From contig DAIDGV010000012.1 of the NCBI GenBank assembly GCA_027452205.1, positions 62,001 through 126,000 on the forward strand: 64,000 nucleotides of DNA, written 5' to 3'. This document shows, piece after piece, positions 57,208 to 64,000 of this stretch (positions within the stretch are counted from its first letter, which is position 1; every line of letters starts with the position of its first letter). Under the pieces are notes generated by a model. That model searched no databases and was not told the origin of the DNA. It saw only the letters and a list, made by a program, of their open reading frames with translations. The DNA is from a candidate division FCPU426 bacterium. Lineage in GTDB: Bacteria > Oederibacteriota > Muellerivitia > Muellerivitales > Muellerivitaceae. A program made the translations under genes and the position numbers.

Positions 57208-59289
57208 TCATTTCACCAATCCCAGGCTCACTAAGATCACGTCGATGATCTTGATCCCCAGGAAGGGCACGATGATCCCGCCTAAGCCGTAAACAATGAA
57301 GTTATCCCGCAAAAGCACCGAGGCCGAAGCGGGCCTGTATTGAACGCCTTTCAAGGCCAATGGCACCAGGAACACGATGATGATCGCGTTGAAGATGACC
57401 GCGGACAGGATGGCGCTTTGGGGCGTGGCCAAATGCATGATGTTGAGCTTGTTCAGTTCCGGATAGGTCAAGGCAAAAGCCGCCGGAATGATGGCGAAAT
57501 ATTTCGCCACATCGTTCGCGATGCTGAAAGTGGTGAGGGACCCACGGGTCATCAACAGCTGTTTTCCGATCTTGACGATCTCGATGAGCTTGGTGGGGTT
57601 CGAGTCCAGGTCCACCATATTGCCCGCTTCCTTCGCGGCCTGGGTTCCGGTATTCATGGCCACCGCCACATCCGCTTGGGCCAAGGCCGGCGCGTCATTG
57701 GTGCCGTCCCCTGCCATGGCGACCAATTTGCCGCCCGCCTGGGATTGCCGGATAAGCTTCAATTTATTTTCAGGCGTCGCTTGGGCTAAAAAGTCATCGA
57801 CACCCGCCTCGGCGGCAATGGCCGCGGCGGTGAGCGGGTTGTCCCCGGTGATCATGATGGTCTTGATCCCCATGCGGCGCAGTTCCGCGAATCGCTCTTG
57901 GATGCCGCCCTTGACGATGTCCTTCAGGTGGATCACACCCAAAACAGCTTTCCCCTCAGCCACAACCAAGGGTGTGCCGCCCCTACGGGCGATTGCTTCG
58001 ACCCCAACACGCACATCATCGGGATATTTTCCGCCCTGCTCTTTGATATAGGCCTCGACCGCGTCCGCGGACCCCTTACGAATGGCCCGTCTGCCGATAT
58101 CCACGCCGCTCATGCGGGTCTGGGCCGTGAAGGGGATAAAAGTAACCTTGAGAACGTTCATTTCCCGGGCCCGCAGTCCATACTTTTCCTTGGCCAAAAC
58201 CACAATGCTGCGACCTTCCGGCGTTTCGTCGGACAAGGAAGAGAGTTGGGCCGCTTCGGCTAGATCCGAGATATCGACGCCCGCCGCCGGGATAAATTCG
58301 GTTGCTTGACGGTTCCCCAGGGTGATCGTCCCTGTTTTATCCAAAAGAAGGACGTCAACGTCCCCGGCCGCTTCGACCGCCCGGCCCGACATGGCGATGA
58401 CATTAGCCTGGATCATGCGGTCCATCCCCGCGATGCCGATGGCGGATAAAAGGCCGCCGATAGTGGTGGGCGCCAAGCAAACGAACAGGGCCACCAGCAC
58501 GGTCACCGTTACCACTTGACCTGATCCCGACACAAAAACGCTGAATATGGAGAAAGGCAACAAGGTCGCGCAGACGATCAAAAAGACGATCGTCAAGGCC
58601 GCTAAAAGGATGTTCAGGGCGATCTCATTGGGTGTTTTTTGACGTTTGGCGCCTTCCACCATGGAGATCATGCGGTCCAAAAAGGACTCGCCCGGGTTCG
58701 AGGAAACTTTGATGATCAGCCAGTCCGAGATGACCTTGGTACCGCCGGTTACCGCGCTGCGGTCACCGCCGGACTCCCGAACCACCGGGGCACTTTCGCC
58801 TGTAATGGCGCTTTCATCCACCATGGCCACGCCCAGCACCGCCTCGCCGTCCGCGGGAATAAAGTCGCCCGCTTCGACCAGCACCAGATCGTCCTTGCGC
58901 AACTCACCGGACAAAACCTCGGTGACCTTGGATTCCTTCTTGGCCTCTTTCAGCTTCTTTGCTTTCACTTCTTGCCGCGACTTGCGCAAAGTATCGGCCT
59001 GGGCCTTACCGCGGCCTTCCGCCATGGCTTCCGCAAAATTGGAAAAAAGCACCGTGAACCACAACCACAGGGATACGGCGAAGATGAAACCCGGCGCGGC
59101 CTCTCCTTTTCCGATGAGCGATTGGACCCAGAGACCCGTGGTCAAAAGACTGCCCACCCAGACGGTGAACATGACCGGGTTCTTGACCATGTGGGCTGGG
59201 TTCAATTTTTTAAAGGACTCAAGGATCGCCTTACGGGTGATCTCGGCCTCGAAGAGCTTGCGTGGTTTCGTATGATCGGTCATTTCCAT
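57208..59289 (-). CDS. kdpB: K+-transporting ATPase subunit B
   Basis: [93 protein letters not shown]. Confidence 0.98.
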   Translation of the reverse strand: MEMTDHTKPRKLFEAEITRKAILESFKKLNPAHMVKNPVMFTVWVGSLLTTGLWVQSLIGKGEAAPGFIFAVSLWLWFTVLFSNFAEAMAEGRGKAQADTLRKSRQEVKAKKLKEAKKESKVTEVLSGELRKDDLVLVEAGDFIPADGEAVLGVAMVDESAITGESAPVVRESGGDRSAVTGGTKVISDWLIIKVSSNPGESFLDRMISMVEGAKRQKTPNEIALNILLAALTIVFLIVCATLLPFSIFSVFVSGSGQVVTVTVLVALFVCLAPTTIGGLLSAIGIAGMDRMIQANVIAMSGRAVEAAGDVDVLLLDKTGTITLGNRQATEFIPAAGVDISDLAEAAQLSSLSDETPEGRSIVVLAKEKYGLRAREMNVLKVTFIPFTAQTRMSGVDIGRRAIRKGSADAVEAYIKEQGGKYPDDVRVGVEAIARRGGTPLVVAEGKAVLGVIHLKDIVKGGIQERFAELRRMGIKTIMITGDNPLTAAAIAAEAGVDDFLAQATPENKLKLIRQSQAGGKLVAMAGDGTNDAPALAQADVAVAMNTGTQAAKEAGNMVDLDSNPTKLIEIVKIGKQLLMTRGSLTTFSIANDVAKYFAIIPAAFALTYPELNKLNIMHLATPQSAILSAVIFNAIIIVFLVPLALKGVQYRPASASVLLRDNFIVYGLGGIIVPFLGIKIIDVILVSLGLVK

Positions 59290-59295
59290 TCCCCT

Positions 59296-61104
59296 TTACT
59301 GATTCAACATTTTCAAATGCTCGACGACAGGCCCCAAGGCCAGCGCCGGGAAGAAGGTCAAAGCGCCGACAATGATGACCGTCGAGACCAGCATCACGAT
59401 GAACAACAGGTTATGGGTCGGCAGTGTCCCCGAACCCTGGGGCACGATCTTTTTCCTGGCCAAGCTTCCCGCAATGGCCAAGGCCGGGATGGCCAGCCAG
59501 AACCGGCCAAACCACATGGCCACGGAGCCCAACAGGTTATAAAAGGGGGTATTGCCATTGATCCCCGCGAAGGCACTGCCGTTATTGGCGACCTGGGAAG
59601 TAAAGGCATAAAGGATCTCACTGAAACCATGGGCGCCTGGGTTGCTCACACCCGCCCGGCCTGCGGCGGTGGTGACCCCAATGGCGGTACAGGCTAGGAT
59701 CAGGACCGGTGGAAAAAGAATGACCAGCGAGGCCATCTTCATCTCAAAAGCCTGGATCTTCTTGCCCAAGTATTCGGGCGTGCGGCCCACCATGAGCCCC
59801 GCCACGAAGACTGCCACGATGGCGAAAATGAGCATGACGTAAAGACCGGATCCCACACCACCCAGCACCACCTCACCCAGCATCAGCATCCACAAGGGCA
59901 CAAAGCCGCCCATGGGCGTGAAGGAGTCATGCATGGCGTTGACGGCGCCGCAGGAAGTGCCTGTGGTAATGGTGGCGAATAGGCCCGAGTTGGCGATACC
60001 GAAACGGACCTCTTTCCCCTCCATGTTCCCGTTGTTCAAGACCGCGCCATCTTTACCTGCGGTCAGATGGTTCAGGATAGGGTTCCCCTGTTGCTCGAAA
60101 TGCACGCAGAGGTAGACCATCGGCACCAGCAGGACCAACATGGCCAGCAAAACCGCCAAACCTTGACGCTTATCCCCCGCCATGATCCCGAAGGTGAAAC
60201 AGAAAGCCGCTGAAATAGCGGTCAACGCCAACATTTCGATCATGTTGGTAAAAGCGTTAGGGTTTTCATAGGGATGCGCCGAATTAACGTTATAAAAACC
60301 GCCCCCATTGGTGCCTAGCATCTTGATGGCGACCTGGGAAGCCACCGGCCCCAGGGCCACCGATTGCTCGGTGACGACCACATGGGTCATCTGGGGTTTA
60401 CCTGCCACGGTCACAGGTGTGCCGTCGGCAGTGCTCACTGCTTGGTCATAAGACGTGGGTTGCAATAGGGTGACGTTCTGGTAGGGGGCGAAAGTTTGGG
60501 GCGTTCCCTGGCTGATCAGCACCAGACCAATGACCAAACTGATGGGAAGAAGGATATAAAGGATGGACCGGGTCATATCGACCCAGAAGTTGCCCAGGTC
60601 CTTGGTTTCCTTCCGGACAAAACCCCGGATGAAAGCCACCAAGATGGCCATACCTGTCGCCGCGGACAAGAAGTTATGCACCGCCAATCCAGCCATTTGG
60701 GTGAAATAGCTTAAAGTGCTCTCCCCGCCATAATTTTGCCAGTTGGTATTCGTGATGAAGCTGATAGCAGTGTTGAAAGCCAGGTCCGGCGCAACCGCGC
60801 TTTGGCCCGCCGGGTTCAGCGGCAAATAATTCTGCAAACGCAGAATGGCATAAAGGACTACCCCGCCGACGATGTTGAACAAAAGCATCGCCAAGGCGTA
60901 ATTCTTCCAATCCATCTCTTTTTGCGGGTCCACGCCTCCAACGCGGTATATGAGGCGTTCCAGCCAGCCGAACCAGCGGTCCAACCCAAAACCCTTATCC
61001 TCATAAACCCGGGCCATATACCAGCCCAAAGGTTTGGCCAAAACCAAAAGCGCGAAAAAGAAAAACCCGATCTGTAGCCATTGTGAATTGGTCATTAGAA
61101 CCAC
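59296..61104 (-). CDS. kdpA: K+-transporting ATPase subunit A
   Basis: YALAMLLFNIVGGVVLYAILRLQNYLPLNP; FNTAISFITNTNWQNYGGESTLSYFTQM; KMLGTNGGGFYNVNSAHPYENPN. Confidence 0.98.
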   Translation of the reverse strand: MVLMTNSQWLQIGFFFFALLVLAKPLGWYMARVYEDKGFGLDRWFGWLERLIYRVGGVDPQKEMDWKNYALAMLLFNIVGGVVLYAILRLQNYLPLNPAGQSAVAPDLAFNTAISFITNTNWQNYGGESTLSYFTQMAGLAVHNFLSAATGMAILVAFIRGFVRKETKDLGNFWVDMTRSILYILLPISLVIGLVLISQGTPQTFAPYQNVTLLQPTSYDQAVSTADGTPVTVAGKPQMTHVVVTEQSVALGPVASQVAIKMLGTNGGGFYNVNSAHPYENPNAFTNMIEMLALTAISAAFCFTFGIMAGDKRQGLAVLLAMLVLLVPMVYLCVHFEQQGNPILNHLTAGKDGAVLNNGNMEGKEVRFGIANSGLFATITTGTSCGAVNAMHDSFTPMGGFVPLWMLMLGEVVLGGVGSGLYVMLIFAIVAVFVAGLMVGRTPEYLGKKIQAFEMKMASLVILFPPVLILACTAIGVTTAAGRAGVSNPGAHGFSEILYAFTSQVANNGSAFAGINGNTPFYNLLGSVAMWFGRFWLAIPALAIAGSLARKKIVPQGSGTLPTHNLLFIVMLVSTVIIVGALTFFPALALGPVVEHLKMLNQ

Positions 61105-61184
61105 TCCGGTTTGAGTAAAGCGATGGTGAGATAGACCAAAAGACCGATCGCGACGATGGCGCTGACGATATAGATGGCGGTCAT
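61095..61184 (-). CDS. kdpF: KdpF-like small membrane subunit (29 aa)
   Basis: MTAIYIVSAIVAIGLLVYLTIALLKPEWF overlapping the kdpA start: YLxxALLxPEWF is the KdpF pattern. Confidence 0.88.
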   Translation of the reverse strand: MTAIYIVSAIVAIGLLVYLTIALLKPEWF

Positions 61185-61279
61185 TGCTCCGCCTCCATCA
61201 TGTGGTCCAGCGCTGAAATGAACCAAACCGTTGAAAGGCAGAACAGGATGAAAACCCCAACGCATAAAAGTTCGATCAT
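61181..61279 (-). CDS. Small membrane ORF upstream of kdpF (32 aa)
   Basis: MIELLCVGVFILFCLSTVWFISALDHMMEAEQ; stop overlaps the kdpF start as ATGA. Below the ORF-track length cutoff. Confidence 0.65.
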   Translation of the reverse strand: MIELLCVGVFILFCLSTVWFISALDHMMEAEQ

Positions 61280-61398
61280 GGACGATCCTCCCAAAGATCC
61301 ATTCACTCGAGACTCTGTTCAAGTCTGCGGCAAATCACAGGACCGGGATATGCTCCCAGTCACAGTCGAAAGGATAAGGAGAAACCGGATTAAGATGC

Positions 61399-61427
61399 TG
61401 TTAGGAGGGAAGCCAATGATGTTAGGA
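61399..61427. promoter_or_regulatory. Candidate KdpE operator: TGTTAGGA direct repeat, 21-bp spacing
   Basis: TGTTAGGA at 61399-61406 and 61420-61427; same octamer at 54979-54986 upstream of kdpD. Confidence 0.45.
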
Positions 61428-61465
61428 AAGTATTAAAACGAAGGGAATTCAAAGGACAGGAAACG

Positions 61466-61492
61466 ACAAAAGGGCCTCTTCGGCCCTTTTGT
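61466..61492 (-). terminator. Intrinsic terminator downstream of M23 peptidase gene
   Basis: acaaaagggcc/ggcccttttgt 11-bp stem, 5-nt loop, T-rich 3' arm. Confidence 0.75.
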
Positions 61493-61495
61493 GAA

Positions 61496-62410
61496 CTAAT
61501 CGATCTGTGGCAGGTACTTTTCCGGGTCCACGGGAATGCCGTGGATACGCACTTCATAATGCAAATGGCTGCCGGTGCTGCGGCCCGTGGAACCCACATA
61601 AGAGATGACCTGGCCCCGCTTCACTTCGTCGCCGACCTTCACGTCGATGCGGGAACAATGTCCGTAGCGGGTGCTGAAACCGTAACCATGCTCGACCACC
61701 ACGATGCGGCCATAGCCCGTTTCCCAACCCGCGTAGACCACCAACCCGTCCGCGGTGACCCGGATAGGCGATCCGACCTCATTGGCGATATCGACGCCAT
61801 AATGCCGGCCCGGTTCCCCGGTTAGGGGTGACGCCCTTTTACCGAAACCCGAGGTGATCCAACCCTTGAGGGGCCAGATAGAAGGTGTCGCCGCGACGAT
61901 GGAACGCTGCCGGGTCAAATAAGAGGAAACTTCCTCGAAACTGGCTTCCTGCTTGGCCGCCACCGACCCGACCTCTTGCAGGTCCGTCTGGACCTTGTTG
62001 AGGATCTCCTGGTCCGGGGCTTGGAACAGTTGGTCGCTGTCGGTTTCCGTGGGGCCCTCGACCCCGTTATAAAGGAGCGCTTGTTTGCGGTCCCCCAACT
62101 TGAGCAGTTTACGGAACCGCCGGTCCACCTCGGCCATGTGCGAAAGCAACATACGGTTGTGCTCCAATTCGGTCATGATGGAATTCATTTGGACGCGCAT
62201 CTTTTGGTCGTTCAAGGAGGCGAGTTCGTAATTGACGTCCTTGATCATGAGCATGGCGGCCCAGGTCACCAAACCGCCCAGGAGCAGCACCGAGGTATGG
62301 AGAATGAACAGGTTGGTCTTGATCTGGATAGGCGATCCCCCGTCGTGCGGGACCACCATGAAGGTCATCTTCTTGCGAAAATAGGTTTTGATCTGCTGCA
62401 CCATGAACAA
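61496..62410 (-). CDS. M23 family metallopeptidase with N-terminal TM/coiled coil
   Basis: RHYGVDIANEVGSPIRVTADGLVVYAGWETGYGRIVVVEHGYGFSTRYGHCSRIDVKVGDEVKRGQVISYVGSTGRSTGSHLHYEVRI. Confidence 0.95.
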   Translation of the reverse strand: MFMVQQIKTYFRKKMTFMVVPHDGGSPIQIKTNLFILHTSVLLLGGLVTWAAMLMIKDVNYELASLNDQKMRVQMNSIMTELEHNRMLLSHMAEVDRRFRKLLKLGDRKQALLYNGVEGPTETDSDQLFQAPDQEILNKVQTDLQEVGSVAAKQEASFEEVSSYLTRQRSIVAATPSIWPLKGWITSGFGKRASPLTGEPGRHYGVDIANEVGSPIRVTADGLVVYAGWETGYGRIVVVEHGYGFSTRYGHCSRIDVKVGDEVKRGQVISYVGSTGRSTGSHLHYEVRIHGIPVDPEKYLPQID

Positions 62411-62608
62411 CCGAGCCTTTCAAACACCGGGAGGAACAAAGGAAAAAAGCCGGTTTTTACGACTTTTTCACCTCACTGTAAAATAAGCCGTTCCCGAAAG
62501 ACTGTCAATTAGGATGAGTCCGTCCGGCGTTCTTTCACCCGGGGGATTTAGAGCCCCAACAAAAACAACGAAGGGAACAACCGATAGATTTACTGTATTA
62601 AAGGCGGG

Positions 62609-62693
62609 GGAACCACAGATACACACGGATAAACACATATGGGGCTGCAAAACAAATAATGATCGGTGTCCATCCGTGTTCATCTGTGGTTCC
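62609..62693. repeat. Imperfect inverted repeat (28-nt arms) of CCACAGATnnACACGGAT type
   Basis: Left ggaaccacagatacacacggataaacac versus reverse complement of right ggaaccacagatgaacacggatggacac: 24/28 identical. Confidence 0.85.
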
Positions 62694-62755
62694 AAATGAA
62701 CTTAAACCGTAAAGCGTGTCTGTGGTTCCCTTTGTTTCTCGTTTAGGCTTTAAAC

Positions 62756-63490
62756 CTAAATCGATTCGCCCTTGGTCTGGATGAACCGGTAGGCCGCCTC
62801 GAACACCTTTTCCTTCTCGTAGTCCATGGTGACCACATGGTCCGAGTTGTCCAGGTAAAGCAGGTGTTTATGGGAGGCGCCCAAGGCGTCGTAGATGATC
62901 TGCCCGTTAGGCGGGGGCACCATGGAATCCTTCCGGCCTTGCACCACCAAGGCCGGCACTTGGATCTGGGGCAATTCGGGCCGCACCACATCCATTAATT
63001 TCTTCAGCTCGAACAGGTTCTTGGTCGCCACATAGGGATAGGTCACATGCTTCGGAGCGCCTTTATCCAGAATGCCCCCGGTCAGGTTGGACGTGCGCCA
63101 TTGCAGGAACCGGAAAAAGGCGATGCCATTGAAGCGAAAATCGAAGATCTTCACCGGCGTCGCCATGGAGATAACCCCCTCCACCGGGTGGTTGGCCGCT
63201 AAATGCAACGCTTGCAGACCGCCCATGGAAAGCCCGCCCACATACACTTTGGAGCAGCGTTTTTTGATCTCCTCATAGGCTTCGAGAACGCTGACGACCC
63301 AATCTTCCCAGGCCGTCTTGGACAGGTCCTTCGGGTCCGTGCCGTGGCCCTTGAGCCAAGGGGCCAGGATGGAGATGCCCTTTTGGGCCAGATAATTCCC
63401 CAGAGGCTCCACCTCGCCCGGCGTGCCCGTCAATCCATGGATCAATAAGATGCCCGTATCCCCCTGTTTCGACTCGAACCCGATCCTCAT
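62756..63490 (-). CDS. Alpha/beta hydrolase (carboxylesterase/monoacylglycerol lipase-like)
   Basis: GILLIHGLTGTPGEVEPLGNYLAQKGISILAPWLKGHGTDP; VYVGGLSMGGLQALHLA; PALVVQGRKDSMVPP; LYLDNSDHVVTMD. Confidence 0.93.
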   Translation of the reverse strand: MRIGFESKQGDTGILLIHGLTGTPGEVEPLGNYLAQKGISILAPWLKGHGTDPKDLSKTAWEDWVVSVLEAYEEIKKRCSKVYVGGLSMGGLQALHLAANHPVEGVISMATPVKIFDFRFNGIAFFRFLQWRTSNLTGGILDKGAPKHVTYPYVATKNLFELKKLMDVVRPELPQIQVPALVVQGRKDSMVPPPNGQIIYDALGASHKHLLYLDNSDHVVTMDYEKEKVFEAAYRFIQTKGESI

Positions 63491-63981
63491 GAGGCGCCTC
63501 CCTTAGGAACTCCGGCTTGCATCTGCTTGATCTCAAAAAGCACTTCATCGTCCTTAGGATGATTGTAAGCCTCTTTGGCCGATCGCACATACCGCACGAC
63601 ACCCTGGGGATCAACCACCACCACGCCCACCCGGCTGATATCCTCGCCATGGTGCCCGCCCTTAGGGTCCCGGAACCCGTAAGCATCGATCAAATGGAAC
63701 TCCCCGTCACTGAGCAACGGGAAAGGAAAACGCCATTGGTTATTGAAAATGGCCGAATCATCCACCGGGTCCACGCTGACCGCCGCCACCGCCACGTGGG
63801 CCGCCGTGAACTGGGGAACGTCCCTTCGCAGGTCCAGTAACCAATTCTCGCAGGCTCCGCACCAGGAGCCCCGGTAAAAAAAGAGGGCCAGATAGTAACC
63901 CGGCTGGACATCGGAGGACTTGAACCAATGACCGGAAGCGTCCATCAAGGAAAAGGACGGGGCCTTATCCCCGACCTGCAA
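63487..63981 (-). CDS. Peroxiredoxin/AhpC-TSA-like protein with CxxC
   Basis: MQVGDKAPSFSLMDASGHWFKSSDVQPGYYLALFFYRGSWCGACENWLLDLRRDVPQF...VAAVSVDP. Confidence 0.88.
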   Translation of the reverse strand: MQVGDKAPSFSLMDASGHWFKSSDVQPGYYLALFFYRGSWCGACENWLLDLRRDVPQFTAAHVAVAAVSVDPVDDSAIFNNQWRFPFPLLSDGEFHLIDAYGFRDPKGGHHGEDISRVGVVVVDPQGVVRYVRSAKEAYNHPKDDEVLFEIKQMQAGVPKGGAS

Positions 63982-64000
63982 GACCTTCGGCGGCGCCGAG

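Noticed and set aside
58639-59697. 352-aa plus-strand ORF
   Set aside because: Antisense to kdpB/kdpA; His/Gly/Gln-rich low-information translation.
61280-61440. c-di-AMP (ydaO-type) riboswitch upstream of kdp
   Set aside because: No recognisable ydaO consensus helices or conserved loops in the leader; KdpDE genes are present, so two-component control is simpler.
1-64000. CRISPR arrays, prophage, transposases or defence islands
   Set aside because: No regularly spaced direct repeats, phage structural genes, transposase motifs or known defence genes were seen; gene content is mostly housekeeping.

Overview
64 kb window from what looks like a Gram-negative bacterial chromosome: it has an outer-membrane beta-barrel and TonB/TBDR genes and LL-diaminopimelate aminotransferase. 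Almost all genes are on the minus strand. Main blocks in coordinate order: (1) dapL (cut by the window edge) with a CAT-anticodon tRNA just upstream; (2) a signalling block with two stand-alone receivers, an XRE regulator, and a translationally overlapping trio of V4R-like/GAF/class III cyclase, degenerate PilZ protein and SAM methyltransferase; (3) an expanded macromolecular-synthesis operon (HIT, rpsU, yqeY, AAG glycosylase, mutS2, dnaG, rpoD); (4) mtaB among two paralogous outer-membrane barrels and two paralogous TPR+barrel proteins; (5) a divergent galactokinase-like GHMP kinase; (6) rpsB-tsf-pyrH-frr-uppS-cdsA; (7) a GH92 mannosidase and a Nudix+GNAT fusion; (8) an ECF sigma/NrsF-like anti-sigma/ExbB-ExbD-TonB-TBDR cluster; (9) a HemQ-like protein and a glycan/O-antigen cluster; (10) an rlmI-like methyltransferase, an NHL-repeat protein, mnmA and a cysteine desulfurase; (11) a full kdp locus (small ORF-kdpF-A-B-C-porin-D-E); (12) an M23 peptidase, an alpha/beta hydrolase and a peroxiredoxin. 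No CRISPR array, rRNA, prophage or intact transposase was seen. The best candidates for new biology are the cyclase/PilZ/methyltransferase operon, the kdp locus with its small ORF, porin and repeated TGTTAGGA motif, and the TPR+barrel/outer-membrane barrel cluster. All calls come from reading translations and sequence; no database search was run.
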